The notes under the pieces: model-generated
Databases searched by the model: none
Told to the model about the DNA's origin: nothing
What the model saw: only the letters and a program-made list of their open reading frames with translations
Shown here: positions 29,449 to 39,010 of the stretch, one piece after another
Layout of the letters: every line of letters starts with the position of its first letter
Numbering within the stretch: position 1 is the stretch's first letter
Translations under genes and position numbers: made by a program
Assembly: GCF_005405125.1 (NCBI RefSeq)
Contig: NZ_BJDL01000018.1
Coordinates: 43,565-107,564, forward strand
Length of the DNA stretch: 64,000 nt
Reading direction: 5' to 3'
From: Lactiplantibacillus songbeiensis
GTDB lineage: Bacteria; Bacillota; Bacilli; Lactobacillales; Lactobacillaceae

Positions 29449-30405
29449 TTATTTCACCTCTGCTTGAACTCGTGCCAAATAAGCATCTAACCATGCCTGC
29501 GTAGCCGGTTTAATCTCCACCTTACCAAGTTCTCCTGGTATCGCAACATACACTGTTGGTTTTAAATACTCATTCCCAACAGCAAACGAAAACTCAACAT
29601 TGGTAGCAATCGCATAGTTTCCTTGATTATCCATAGCCACATATGAAAATTCACCAACTTGCCCATTACGTTGGCCCAATTTTTCAATAAACGGATAGAC
29701 CGTCTGATCAACCGCTGTTTGAACATTAGCACCACGTTCCATAGCTTGAACAATCTCAAAACAAAGTGGACGTTTCATCATATCTTCACCTAACCCAGTC
29801 GCCGCTGCACCACCAACTTGGCTATCTACATAAAAACCATTGCCTGCTAGAGGTGAATCACCGACACGACCTGCATGCTTCATGAACAGCCCTGATGTCG
29901 AAGTTCCCACTGCCATTGACCCAGATCGGTCCAATGCCAACATACCAACCGTATCATGGCCATCATACGGCGTTAATCTTCCACCCTGTTTAACCTGGTC
30001 AACTTTTTTATCCCAGCGTTTTTTTGCACGCGCTGACAGCATACCTTTACGTGGCAATAAATGTTCATCCGCAAATTCTTCTGCCCCCGCACCAACTAAC
30101 ACATTATTGACCCGTTGCTGGCTAAGCAAACGACTAAGCTTTATAGGATTGGCAATATTGCGAACACCACCAACGGCACCTAATTGAAAGTTATCGCCGT
30201 TCATAAAAGCTGAATCCATTTCAACAATTCCATGTTCGTTAGGTAACCCACCGTATCCAACTGATTTAAAATAAGGGTAATCTTCAATTGTCATAATTGC
30301 CTGTTCAACCGCATCGCCAGCGATTCCACCTTGGGCTAAACTTGGCAAAGCAGCTACCACACCGTCCTGTGCCATTCGCCAAGTACCAATCATTGCATAT
30401 TTCAT
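29449..30405 (-). CDS. Glycosylasparaginase (N4-(beta-N-acetylglucosaminyl)-L-asparaginase family)
   Basis: A 318-residue Ntn-hydrolase of asparaginase family 2. The segment GHDTVGMLALD (about residues 150-160) contains the autoprocessing Asp-Thr bond, the Thr becoming the nucleophile; GRVGDSPLAGNGFY and GGAAATGLGEDMM are the substrate-binding blocks. The family releases aspartate from GlcNAc-Asn. It has no signal peptide, so it acts inside the cell. It is the first gene of an operon with a dipeptidase, a peptide-binding protein and a ROK kinase. Isoaspartyl dipeptidase activity is an alternative. Confidence 0.85.
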   Translation of the reverse strand: MKYAMIGTWRMAQDGVVAALPSLAQGGIAGDAVEQAIMTIEDYPYFKSVGYGGLPNEHGIVEMDSAFMNGDNFQLGAVGGVRNIANPIKLSRLLSQQRVNNVLVGAGAEEFADEHLLPRKGMLSARAKKRWDKKVDQVKQGGRLTPYDGHDTVGMLALDRSGSMAVGTSTSGLFMKHAGRVGDSPLAGNGFYVDSQVGGAAATGLGEDMMKRPLCFEIVQAMERGANVQTAVDQTVYPFIEKLGQRNGQVGEFSYVAMDNQGNYAIATNVEFSFAVGNEYLKPTVYVAIPGELGKVEIKPATQAWLDAYLARVQAEVK

Positions 30406-30584
30406 AGCTTGTCCTCTAATCTAAATTTAATTTAAAATAATTTTATCATTATTTTTTAATTTAATCCAAGAACATTTATATTTTTACGAAAATAATCGTA
30501 AGCACCCAATAACTGACCGTCTTCTAAGTGCCAACTAAACAAGATATGATTGCCTCATCAAATAAATTTGGTGAGGTTTTTATT

Positions 30585-30644
30585 ATGGATAAACATGACA
30601 TTGTTAAAGCTTTACAATTTCATCATGACTTTTCTTTTTTGTGA
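30585..30644 (+). pseudogene. Possible nitroreductase start remnant
   Basis: A 19-codon frame (MDKHDIVKALQFHHDF...) with a GGTGAGG site 8 bp upstream. The residues resemble the start of NfsA/NfsB-like nitroreductases, but nothing further continues in any frame. It may be a leftover fragment or chance. The rest of the 30406-30708 gap holds an AT-rich hairpin (CCTCATCA / TGGTGAGG) and no gene. Confidence 0.25.
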
Positions 30645-30708
30645 ATACATCAGGTTTAACGTGCTCAAACAAAATACTATGAGAAAATTGGTAAAAACAG
30701 CCCGCTCA

Positions 30709-31338
30709 CTAATCTTGACTAATAATTTGTAATAGTTCTTCCGGTTGTCTTAACACATACTCTGCACCACTAAACACTGTATCGTCAAAAGCTCCCCAAC
30801 CAGCTGCAGCAAAATCAATCCCCGCTTCCATAGCTGACCGCATATCAAAAATACTGTCTCCAATATATAGTGTATAATCACGCCTAAGACCGTACTTTTT
30901 AATTGTATAGATTAATGGATCACCACTTGGTTTGGGATATTTTGTTAAATCAGATGTTGTGACCATCTCAATATTTGACACTAACGATAAATATTCCGTT
31001 TCTGAATCGAACTGTTTCCGATTGTTAGAGGTAACCACACCTATTTGAACATTCATTCGATTTAGCTGTCTTATAAGCTGCTCAATTCCTGGAAAATATT
31101 TTAACTCACGAGTCGCTTTTTGCAGTTTCTTTTCGTACTCATCTATAATTTGTGCCGTTTCATCAATACCCAAGTCCTTTAAGATTTCACCCGCAGGTTT
31201 CCCAATTCTTTTCCGAAACTCTATCAATGGTATTTCCTTATTCTTAGCAGAAACTACACTTTGTAAGACTTGTGCAATAACTTTTGCTGAATCAATTAAC
31301 GTATTATCAATATCAAACAGAACTGTTTTGTACGCCAT
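30709..31338 (-). CDS. HAD-superfamily phosphatase (Gph/PgmB-like)
   Basis: A 209-residue haloacid dehalogenase-like hydrolase. Motif I is FDIDNTL (the Asp pair), motif II VVTSNN, motif III Lys in KPSGDPL and motif IV GDSIFDM. A helical cap lies between motifs I and II. It probably removes phosphate from a small metabolite, perhaps a sugar phosphate. The ATG at 31338 is preferred because AAAGGA lies 9 bp upstream, whereas the upstream ATG abuts that site. No operon partner is evident. Confidence 0.82.
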   Translation of the reverse strand: MAYKTVLFDIDNTLIDSAKVIAQVLQSVVSAKNKEIPLIEFRKRIGKPAGEILKDLGIDETAQIIDEYEKKLQKATRELKYFPGIEQLIRQLNRMNVQIGVVTSNNRKQFDSETEYLSLVSNIEMVTTSDLTKYPKPSGDPLIYTIKKYGLRRDYTLYIGDSIFDMRSAMEAGIDFAAAGWGAFDDTVFSGAEYVLRQPEELLQIISQD

Positions 31339-31404
31339 TAATTTCATTCCTTTCTAGAAGCAAAAATCTCTATACAACATTAATAAATCAAGTATATTAT
31401 AAAT

Positions 31405-31440
31405 AAGCCTTGCAAAGTCACATAACCTTGCAAGGCTCTT
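31405..31440 (-). terminator. Terminator of the polyol/phosphoketolase operon
   Basis: Stem AGCCTTGCAA / TTGCAAGGCT, followed on the minus strand by TTATTTAT, downstream of the phosphoketolase gene. Confidence 0.75.
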
Positions 31441-31481
31441 ATCACATTTGTAAATTTTAATCCATAAGGAGGTTTAATAAA

Positions 31482-33875
31482 CTAATTTAATGGTGTCCAT
31501 TTCCAATCTTCAACTTCAGGGAGATCTGCACCTTCAGCACGAATGAAGTCATGATGCTTGTCGAGCATGTCGTTCATCTCTTGAACAAGATGAGCACCCT
31601 TTTCGGCATAAGCTGGGGTTGCTAAGATGGCAGCCTTAACTAAGTGGAAACGGTCGAGTTCATTACGGACCCGCATATCGAATGGGGTGGTAATGTCGCC
31701 TTCTTCGCGGTAGCCATGAACGTGTAAGTTATGGTTATGACGATCGAAGAAGATGGTCTTTACTAAGTCATCGTAAGCATGATATGCGAAGATAACTGGT
31801 TTGTCTTTAGTAAAGAATGAATCAAATTCAGCATCAGTCAAGCCACGTGGGTCGTCTTTCTTCAACTTCAAGATATCGACAACGTTCACGAAACGAATCT
31901 TCATTTCTGGGAAGGCTGCATGCAAGATTGAAACCGCTGCTAAACTTTCAGTGGTTGGTTCGGAACCAGCAGTTGCAAAGACAACGTCAGGTTCTTCACC
32001 ATTATCAGTACTTGCCCAGTCAACAACACCAAGACCATCGCGAACTAAGTGTTTAGCTTCGGTCATCGTGAACCATTGTGGACGTGGGTGCTTGCTGGCA
32101 ATGATTAAGTTAATCAATTGCTTGCTTTGGATCGCCTTGTCAAAGGTGGCAATCAAGGTGTTGGCATCGCCTGGCAAGTAAGCCCGAACGTATTCGGTCT
32201 TCTTTTCAGCCAAGTGTGAGATGATACCTGGATCTTGATGAGAGTACCCATTATGATCTTGCTGGAAGGCCGTTGATGAAGCAATCACGTTAAGTGAAGG
32301 GACATCAGCCCGCCATGGGGTTTCTTCATGCGAGTTCCGTAACCACTTGAAGTGTTGGGTTAACATTGAATCCACAACGCGTAAGAATGATTCGTAACTT
32401 GCAAAGAAACCGTAACGACCAGTTAAATTGTAAGCTTCCAACATCCCTTCGTCCATGTGTTCTGACAACATGGAGTCGATGATGCGGCCTTCAGGTGCTA
32501 ATAAGGCATCGTTAGGTTCATGGATTGGTTCTAGCCATTGACGCTTCGTGTCTTCAAAAGCCGCACCTAACTTGTTAGATAAGGTTTCATCAGGACCCCA
32601 ACCACGGAAGTTCTTGTTATCTTTGTTTAATTCGATTAAATCACGGATATACTTACCAAGTTCAGTCATATCTGAACCGTCTTCTTTACCGTGATCCTTG
32701 TTATCTAAAGCATAATCATCGATGTTTGGTGTAATTAAGTCTTTGGTTAACTTACCACCGTTAGTAACGGGGTTAGCAGCCATCCGAGCGTTGCCTGCAG
32801 GTACTAATGAAGCAATTTCAGGTTTCAAAGTCCCGTTTTCATCGAATAATTCGTCTGGCTTGTATGATTTGAGCCAAGCGACCAACTTATCGGCATGTTC
32901 CATATGATTACGGTCGACAGGAATTGGAATTTGGTGAGCCCGGAATGACCCTTCGATTGGTTCGCCGTCCCAAGTCTTAGGACCAGTCCAGCCTTTAGGT
33001 GCGCGGAAGACGATCATTGGCCATTTAGGACGAGATTCATCATGGTTATCCTTGGCATTCTTACGAATAGCATGGATTTCTTCGATGACTTTGTCCAATT
33101 CAGCAGCCATTTCTTTGTGCATCTTAGCAGGGTCAGTACCTTCAACAAAGTGAGGATCCCAGCCTAAGCCCTTAAAGTAGTCTTCAAGTTCTTCATGTGA
33201 TTCACGTGAAAGGACAGTTGGGTTAGAAATCTTGAAACCATTTAAGTTCAAGATTGGTAAGACGGTCCCATCGGTGATTGGGTTGATGAACTTGTTAACT
33301 TGCCAAGAAGTTGCCAATGGGCCAGTTTCGGATTCCCCATCACCAACAACGGTAGCGGCAATTAAGCCAGGGTTATCAAGAATAGCACCGGCACCATGCA
33401 AGATTGAGTAGCCAAGTTCGCCACCTTCGTGGATTGAACCTGGTGTCTTAGGATCAGCATGGGAAGCCACGCCGCCTGGGAATGAGAATTGCTTGAATAA
33501 ACGCTTCATCCCGGCAGTATCTTGGGTAATCTTTGGATAGGTTTCAGTATAAGTCCCATCTAAGTAGGAGTTTGAAACCATGACTTGGCCACCATGACCT
33601 GGTCCTTCAATGTAGAACATGTTCAAGCCATACTTATTAATGACCCGGTTTAAATGGGCATAAATAAAGTTTTGGCCGGCAATCGTCCCCCAGTGGCCGA
33701 TTGGATGGACTTTAACGTCCGTAGCCTTAAGTGGTTCTCTTAATAATGGATTATTTAATAGGTAGAGTTGACCAACAGAAACATAGTTGGCAGCCCGCCA
33801 GTACGCGTCAACGCGGTTTAAGTATTCATCTGAAGAATAATCAACAGAATTGTCTTTGGTAATTGTTTCACTCAT
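31482..33875 (-). CDS. xpkA: Xylulose-5-phosphate/fructose-6-phosphate phosphoketolase
   Basis: A 797-residue thiamine-diphosphate enzyme that cleaves xylulose-5-P (or fructose-6-P) to acetyl-phosphate and glyceraldehyde-3-P (or erythrose-4-P). Family blocks include [51 protein letters not shown] (ThDP/Mg site) and [12 protein letters not shown]. It is full length for the family. It is the last gene of the PTS-GutM-SorC unit, 45 bp after the regulator, which ties phosphoketolase to breakdown of the imported polyol. L. plantarum-type genomes often carry two copies. Confidence 0.96.
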   Translation of the reverse strand: MSETITKDNSVDYSSDEYLNRVDAYWRAANYVSVGQLYLLNNPLLREPLKATDVKVHPIGHWGTIAGQNFIYAHLNRVINKYGLNMFYIEGPGHGGQVMVSNSYLDGTYTETYPKITQDTAGMKRLFKQFSFPGGVASHADPKTPGSIHEGGELGYSILHGAGAILDNPGLIAATVVGDGESETGPLATSWQVNKFINPITDGTVLPILNLNGFKISNPTVLSRESHEELEDYFKGLGWDPHFVEGTDPAKMHKEMAAELDKVIEEIHAIRKNAKDNHDESRPKWPMIVFRAPKGWTGPKTWDGEPIEGSFRAHQIPIPVDRNHMEHADKLVAWLKSYKPDELFDENGTLKPEIASLVPAGNARMAANPVTNGGKLTKDLITPNIDDYALDNKDHGKEDGSDMTELGKYIRDLIELNKDNKNFRGWGPDETLSNKLGAAFEDTKRQWLEPIHEPNDALLAPEGRIIDSMLSEHMDEGMLEAYNLTGRYGFFASYESFLRVVDSMLTQHFKWLRNSHEETPWRADVPSLNVIASSTAFQQDHNGYSHQDPGIISHLAEKKTEYVRAYLPGDANTLIATFDKAIQSKQLINLIIASKHPRPQWFTMTEAKHLVRDGLGVVDWASTDNGEEPDVVFATAGSEPTTESLAAVSILHAAFPEMKIRFVNVVDILKLKKDDPRGLTDAEFDSFFTKDKPVIFAYHAYDDLVKTIFFDRHNHNLHVHGYREEGDITTPFDMRVRNELDRFHLVKAAILATPAYAEKGAHLVQEMNDMLDKHHDFIRAEGADLPEVEDWKWTPLN

Positions 33876-33920
33876 TGTTTTGCAACTCCTTATAATTTAG
33901 AATATTCACTACCTAATTAT

Positions 33921-34868
33921 TTAAACCACCTTCTCAGCAATGTCTCGATCAATAATTAGTGTGTTAATAACATGGTTTTCTAATAATACCTTAATTCCCT
34001 TAGCTTTCTTTTCCCCAACAGCAGTGACAACTACATTCTTGATGTCTTTCAAATCATCAATTGTAATACCTATCAATCGATTAGAGAAATCGGTATGCAC
34101 CGTACAACCTTTATCATCAAAAAAATCTGCCACCACGTCACCAATTGCACCTGCATCTGTTAACTCTTGCGTTTCACTTTCCGTAATATAATCAAGTTTA
34201 CGCCATGTTGATGTTTCTACATCATTACCCACACCAATGAATGCAACATCCACATTCTTAGCAGCATCTAGTGCAGAAGACACAAGCGATGACTTCCTTA
34301 ATTCTCCAGCAGATTCCTCAGAATCTGCTATAACAGGTGCATAAAAAGTAGAGTACCGAGCATCAAGTTTACTTGCCAACTCTGCTACCAAATGATTAGC
34401 ATGAATATCTAAATTAAGGAGCCCCAATCCACCAACCAATGGTACAACTGTTAATTTTCCTGCTGTTATATATTCAGATTCAGCTACAAAATACGAAATA
34501 GCATTTCCCCAACCAATACCAATACTACTCACATTGTTTATAATTGAACGTAGATATTGTGCCGTCAAGAAACCTGCCTGACTAAGAACAGAACTAGAAG
34601 TGCGATTAAAACGTGTAGAAACTACTTTTACACTATTCAAGTTATACTTTTTCTGAATTTCCAACTCTAATTCACAATTTTGCTTATCTGGATCTTTAAC
34701 AAAGAACTCAACTAAATGATTATCGCGAGCCCGCTGCAATAATTTTGAAACTACTGGGCGTGATACACCAATGGATTTAGCGACCTGCTCTTGGGTCATA
34801 TTTTGTTCATAATACAAAATTGCAGCCCTCAAAAGTTGATCGTGGTTAGTTAATTCATTTTTTGTCAT
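33921..34868 (-). CDS. SorC/DeoR-type sugar-binding transcriptional regulator
   Basis: A 315-residue SorC-family regulator: N-terminal helix-turn-helix (MTQEQVAKSIGVSRPVVSKLLQRA) and a sugar-phosphate-binding domain with GIGWGNAISYF and VVPLVGGLG. The ATG at 34868 is chosen since AGTGAGG precedes it by 6 bp. It lies between gutM and the phosphoketolase gene in the same direction and probably senses the phosphorylated polyol. Upstream DNA (34869-35063) may hold its operator, but no clear repeat was seen. Confidence 0.85.
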   Translation of the reverse strand: MTKNELTNHDQLLRAAILYYEQNMTQEQVAKSIGVSRPVVSKLLQRARDNHLVEFFVKDPDKQNCELELEIQKKYNLNSVKVVSTRFNRTSSSVLSQAGFLTAQYLRSIINNVSSIGIGWGNAISYFVAESEYITAGKLTVVPLVGGLGLLNLDIHANHLVAELASKLDARYSTFYAPVIADSEESAGELRKSSLVSSALDAAKNVDVAFIGVGNDVETSTWRKLDYITESETQELTDAGAIGDVVADFFDDKGCTVHTDFSNRLIGITIDDLKDIKNVVVTAVGEKKAKGIKVLLENHVINTLIIDRDIAEKVV

Positions 34869-35063
34869 ATTTGCCTCACTAAATTTTAACGTAAGTTGCC
34901 TAACTATTGATAATTGCTTTTTTAGACTCATCATTCATAATTATAGTATAAGAAAACAATTTGTTACGCTCTGAACAGTTTGCAGATAATTATTTTAGGC
35001 AACTTTAATTTAGTTCTAACAAATAAACTTGCCAATTACACAACAAGTTCCAAAAACACACTC

Positions 35064-35429
35064 CTAATTTATCTGCTGTTGAGCATGTTCAATTGCCGTT
35101 AATAGTACTTTATGATGTTGATCATTATCAATAACTTCATCTGTAATGGAACGTGCTATGACCGGAGTATATTTATGAAATCTAGCAAATATTGAGATTC
35201 CTTTAATTAAGCGACAATCGTTAATAACACCATTTCTATCAATAACTACCAAACAGACTTGTCCAACTCCTAATTTAGGTTGAAAAGTGCCAACACCTAA
35301 ATAACCATCTAAATTATTTTGAACAACATTTCGATACTCACTTACATAAATTCTACTGTTAAGTATGCTTAAAGCTTGCTTAGAAATAATAATTACCATT
35401 AAAAAAAGTACAAAACTTAAGCCGCTCAT
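35064..35429 (-). CDS. gutM: Glucitol operon activator GutM-like protein
   Basis: A 121-residue protein with an N-terminal transmembrane helix (SFVLFLMVIIISKQAL) followed by a soluble part with GVGTFQPKLGVGQVCLVVID and KGISIFARFHKY, typical of GutM/SrlM. In enteric bacteria it activates the glucitol operon; its mechanism is unclear. It starts 16 bp after the PTS IIBC gene. Confidence 0.85.
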   Translation of the reverse strand: MSGLSFVLFLMVIIISKQALSILNSRIYVSEYRNVVQNNLDGYLGVGTFQPKLGVGQVCLVVIDRNGVINDCRLIKGISIFARFHKYTPVIARSITDEVIDNDQHHKVLLTAIEHAQQQIN

Positions 35430-35445
35430 AGCTAAAACACCTCAC

Positions 35446-36456
35446 TTATCTCAATAAGAATGAAAATCCATATGCAATTAGGACTGCTAATGGAGCCGTA
35501 AATAAACGAGAAAATAGAATTGCTGGTGTTCCAGAAGTAATGGTATCGGGTTCAGCTTCGCCTAAAGTTAAACCAACTGGTATAAAATCACATCCAGCCT
35601 GTGCATCAATCGCAAATAATGCTGGTAAAGCTAGATACATTGGTACGATTCCTGTACCAATCTGTTGCCCAATCAACGTTCCGACAACTGCAGCAATAAC
35701 GCCAGCCGGTCCCAAAATTGGCGAAAGAATCGGCAAAGCACAAATAATACTCAAAATAACTAATCCAACAATATTTCCTGCTAACGGACTTAAAATATTG
35801 GCCAGTACTTTACCAATACCGGAATAATTAATAATACCCACTAATGTAGCAACAAACGCCATAAATGGTAAAACATTCTTTATTAAAGTATCTATCGTAT
35901 CACGACCAGCTTGATAGAAAGTATTAACAAAGTCCCCGGCAACCTTACCAACCGCATCAATTAATCTTAATAATCGACTCTCTTCTTGTCCCTTAGAATC
36001 CTGTGCAACCTTTTCTGCATCATTCTTAACTTGTGATACTTCAGGCGAAGCAATATTTTCCTGTAATTCTTTTGGAATTTCAATATTTTCAGTACTAGCT
36101 ACATCATTCGCGGTTACACCTGAAACAAATATATCTTCTTTAATAAATTTAGATAGTGGTCCTGCTGGTGTAATAGCTACAGTATTAATCGTTAAGATCC
36201 CCATTTTAGGATAAACACCACTCCGCGCCGTACCACCACAATTAATAACTGCAGCGCAAGTTTCTTCTTTAGGCACTGGATTAGCAAAAGAATCTACCAC
36301 TTTTGCTCCTGTTAAATCAGCAATTCTTTGAGCAACAGGGTCAATTCCACCACCGGTTACGCTGATTACATATGGCTTTTCATCAGTTGGTGTAACAGTT
36401 AGAGGGCCACCCCAACCATGGTTACCCTTTGAAATTTTCACACTACTATAACTCAT
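35446..36456 (-). CDS. gutE: Glucitol-type PTS EIIBC component
   Basis: A 336-residue protein homologous to SrlE/GutE: a cytoplasmic IIB domain (GNHGWGGPLTV, INCGGTARSGVYPK) and a membrane IIC part (GRDTIDTLIKNVLPFMAFVATL, ALPALFAIDAQAGCDFIPVGLTL). Cys73 in NCGG is kept, but the second Cys that E. coli has in RCGIYPK is Ser79 here. Which of the two carries the phosphate should be checked before assuming activity. It lies between IIC2 and GutM, with 3-bp and 16-bp gaps. Confidence 0.88.
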   Translation of the reverse strand: MSYSSVKISKGNHGWGGPLTVTPTDEKPYVISVTGGGIDPVAQRIADLTGAKVVDSFANPVPKEETCAAVINCGGTARSGVYPKMGILTINTVAITPAGPLSKFIKEDIFVSGVTANDVASTENIEIPKELQENIASPEVSQVKNDAEKVAQDSKGQEESRLLRLIDAVGKVAGDFVNTFYQAGRDTIDTLIKNVLPFMAFVATLVGIINYSGIGKVLANILSPLAGNIVGLVILSIICALPILSPILGPAGVIAAVVGTLIGQQIGTGIVPMYLALPALFAIDAQAGCDFIPVGLTLGEAEPDTITSGTPAILFSRLFTAPLAVLIAYGFSFLLR

Positions 36457-36459
36457 GAT

Positions 36460-37044
36460 TTAGGCCTCCTGTGCATTTGTCTTTTTTAAATCATTAACAT
36501 CAGTATTCTGATTCAAGATTTTCGTATTCCCATTACGTTTAAAGAAATACATACTAAAACGTTCGGTAACTAATCCTCGAATAAAAATAATGACAATTCC
36601 CGACAATGCATACAGTAGCGCCAGCTTAGCTTGATCTCCTCCAGCCTTAGTAAACCCATTAGCAATTCCTAAAAAGACAAATAGCTCTGCTGAATTAGCA
36701 TGCGGGAATAATCCTGTAACCGGATGTAGAAAAGAAACACATGAATCATAGTAGGCTGGCTTATATTTTTCCGGTAAAAAACGACCAGCCGTATAACACA
36801 TTGGATTTGTAAAAAAGAATACCCCCAGAATTGGTAAGACTGTATAACGTAAAATTGCAAACTTTGTTAGCTTTGCCATAAACCGATTGACTCGGTCTTC
36901 TCCAATAAACTTTACCAAAGCATTAATTGCAGTAATCAATGCAATCAGCAACGGAATAATGCCAGTCATATAACTCATAAAAACATTTCCGCCAGCTTTG
37001 AAAAGTCCAATAAAAGCCGAGGCTGCGTTAGTTAAAGCATCCAT
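36460..37044 (-). CDS. gutA: Glucitol-type PTS EIIC2 component
   Basis: A 194-residue membrane protein of the SrlA/GutA family: AAEAFIGLF-like start, FIGEDRVNRFMAKLTKFAILRY and YTAGRFLPEKYKPAYYDSCVSFLHPVTGLFPH, with several hydrophobic segments. Together with IIBC it forms the transport channel for a polyol. Substrate choice cannot be read by eye: glucitol-type PTSs in lactobacilli also serve other polyols. Confidence 0.88.
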   Translation of the reverse strand: MDALTNAASAFIGLFKAGGNVFMSYMTGIIPLLIALITAINALVKFIGEDRVNRFMAKLTKFAILRYTVLPILGVFFFTNPMCYTAGRFLPEKYKPAYYDSCVSFLHPVTGLFPHANSAELFVFLGIANGFTKAGGDQAKLALLYALSGIVIIFIRGLVTERFSMYFFKRNGNTKILNQNTDVNDLKKTNAQEA

Positions 37045-37079
37045 CTTTTTCCTCCGTTCAATATTCGTGAATAACAGCT

Positions 37080-37442
37080 CTAATCAATAGAAACTATTTG
37101 TTCAGGCTCAATTACCGGCGCTTTTATTTTGCTAGATGAAACAAAAATCGAACCTGGTAGTTTACCAGTATCTTCATCAGTATTATTAAAATAGACAGAC
37201 AAGTGACCCAATTCGTTGAAATTATTGTTAGCTTCGCTACCAACAAAATCGATCTTAAACTCTTGATCACCAAAACTAATCGTCCCACCAACACGCAACA
37301 CATCTTGTTCATCAGATTGTTTCTCATGTAATGCTGCAACATCTTTTAGTTCCTGTGGTGCATTTGGATTAAACATAATCAAAACACCACCATCTAATAA
37401 TTCCTGAACTTCTTGACCAACCATTGTAATTTTAGTTTTCAT
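37080..37442 (-). CDS. gutB: Glucitol-type PTS EIIA component
   Basis: A 120-residue SrlB/GutB-type EIIA. It keeps the family His in VAALHEKQ (about residue 39) and ELGHLSVYF near residue 78. It receives phosphate from HPr and passes it to the IIB domain. It is the first gene of the PTS unit, preceded within 30 bp by a full-match cre box and, further up, by a long terminator hairpin. Confidence 0.85.
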   Translation of the reverse strand: MKTKITMVGQEVQELLDGGVLIMFNPNAPQELKDVAALHEKQSDEQDVLRVGGTISFGDQEFKIDFVGSEANNNFNELGHLSVYFNNTDEDTGKLPGSIFVSSSKIKAPVIEPEQIVSID

Positions 37443-37458
37443 TTTTAACTTCTCCTGT

Positions 37459-37472
37459 TGTTAGCGCTTACA
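37459..37472. promoter_or_regulatory. cre site before PTS EIIA
   Basis: TGTTAGCGCTTACA matches all defined positions of the cre consensus. It lies just upstream of the EIIA ribosome binding site, where bound CcpA would block initiation or act as a roadblock to read-through from the oxidoreductase gene. Confidence 0.72.
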
Positions 37473-37484
37473 ATTAATATAAAA

Positions 37485-37596
37485 AAGAAAAATGGTTGCA
37501 CACGTACAACCAATCTCCTAACCTGTAAATACGTGCATAGATTTAGTAGTTGTCAGGTATTCCATATACTTTAAAATACGTGTGACCATTTTTCTT
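37485..37596 (-). terminator. Long hairpin between oxidoreductase and PTS genes
   Basis: Arms AAGAAAAATGG...ACACGTA and TACGTGT...CCATTTTTCTT, about 20 bp with a 70-nt loop that has smaller repeats of TACGTG; TTTTTTATA follows on the minus strand. It separates the oxidoreductase transcript from the PTS genes and may act as an attenuator. Confidence 0.65.
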
Positions 37597-37640
37597 ATTT
37601 ATTTAAATATACTCTGGCTTTATTGTACAAATTTACTTTT

Positions 37641-38894
37641 TTATTTACCAGCAAAAACACTATCTTGTAATTGACGTAATTTAACAACCATTGCACTACT
37701 ATCTAATTGCGTATTTTCAGAGGTCAAAGCTTCACCATCTTTAATATCCTTTAAGGCAACCGTCTGGCCAGTAACACAACCAACTGGAATATGATTATTA
37801 ACTACAAAGTCCTTATGTGCTTCAATTACACCACGAACTGAGTAACCACCAATTCCATCAATGACATCTCCAGCTTTAATATCTTTTTTAGCAACAGCAA
37901 TTGTTTCTGAAACTGGTGCACCAATTGGAACAATCGCATGATCATGATTCATAACTGCTTTGGCAATTGTTAATGGCGTTTCAAGACTAGCTAAATGGAA
38001 TGGCCGATAAAGAATATGATGTTTTCTATCACCCTTCTTTAACAAATAATTCATCTCATTGGCAACGCCTTCATTTTGACCTTCAACAATTACAAAGACC
38101 CCTGGTGCAATACCATCAACATATTCAACAACACCAAACTTATCAAGGACCCCACCATTTTCTTTAAGATCCAAGTCAGCTACTGTTTTATCTAAATCAC
38201 CTTTAATACCATGCATACCGGTAATATCAGGTAAAAGTCCAGTTGCATTAGACAATAGTGTCATTTCAGCCATCGTCTTTGTACCATCTTGGAAGGCAGC
38301 TAACATATGTGGTGACATATGTTTACTATCAGCTTCAGCCTTCGCAGTATCCGGGTTAGCTTCTAGACGAATCTTATTATTTTTCCCCTTACCGGCAACT
38401 AAAACTTTCATGCCCATTGATTTGGCGAATTCAAACAAACCTGTAGTAACAGCTGGTTCATCACCATCAGATCCGGTATAAACAAGATTCCCAGCATCAT
38501 ATAATTTCTTCATTAACGGTCCAATCGTAACATCAATTTCAACGTTCAAGAGAACTAGATGTTTTTTTGCAATTAATGTTTCTAGTGCCAATTGAGCACC
38601 AACTTCGGTTACCCCAGTGGCATCAACAACTACTTCAACTTGATCAGAATGAACGATTTCTTTAAAATCAGTAGAAATTAAAATTTCTTCGGGTTTCTTT
38701 GAATTAGCATTGAATGATTCCATAGCTTTTTTTGCATTATCAATATTAATATCACTAATTCCTTTGACAACCATCCCCGGAATACCGGCAATTTGTGAAA
38801 TCATCCCAAAGCCCATTTGACCGGCGCCAATAACACCTACTTTGATTGGATTACCTTCTGCTTCGCGTTCTTCTAACTGTTGATATAATGTCAT
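37641..38894 (-). CDS. Homoserine-dehydrogenase-like NAD(P) oxidoreductase with SAF domain (COG4091-type)
   Basis: A 417-residue protein. An N-terminal Rossmann domain (KVGVIGAGQMGFGMISQIAG, about residues 17-36) is followed by a homoserine-dehydrogenase-like middle and a C-terminal SAF domain (AKKDIKAGDVIDGIGGYSVRG). The family's reaction is not something I can name with confidence. Placement upstream of a polyol PTS and phosphoketolase suggests that it oxidises or isomerises the imported polyol-phosphate. The ATG at 38894 is chosen since AAGGAG precedes it by about 10 bp. A full-match cre box lies 67 bp upstream. Confidence 0.75.
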   Translation of the reverse strand: MTLYQQLEEREAEGNPIKVGVIGAGQMGFGMISQIAGIPGMVVKGISDINIDNAKKAMESFNANSKKPEEILISTDFKEIVHSDQVEVVVDATGVTEVGAQLALETLIAKKHLVLLNVEIDVTIGPLMKKLYDAGNLVYTGSDGDEPAVTTGLFEFAKSMGMKVLVAGKGKNNKIRLEANPDTAKAEADSKHMSPHMLAAFQDGTKTMAEMTLLSNATGLLPDITGMHGIKGDLDKTVADLDLKENGGVLDKFGVVEYVDGIAPGVFVIVEGQNEGVANEMNYLLKKGDRKHHILYRPFHLASLETPLTIAKAVMNHDHAIVPIGAPVSETIAVAKKDIKAGDVIDGIGGYSVRGVIEAHKDFVVNNHIPVGCVTGQTVALKDIKDGEALTSENTQLDSSAMVVKLRQLQDSVFAGK

Positions 38895-38960
38895 GATTAA
38901 CTCGCTCCTTACATATGTTTTATTACTGAACATTTGTATCATATGCCTTTGCCTTCAAAA

Positions 38961-38974
38961 TGTCAACGCTTACA
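38961..38974. promoter_or_regulatory. cre site before SAF-domain oxidoreductase
   Basis: TGTCAACGCTTACA matches all defined positions of the cre consensus. The same operon region has another full match at 37459-37472. Confidence 0.7.
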
Positions 38975-39010
38975 TTTGCTTTTTTGATAAATCATGCCCA
39001 GAACCTTGTA

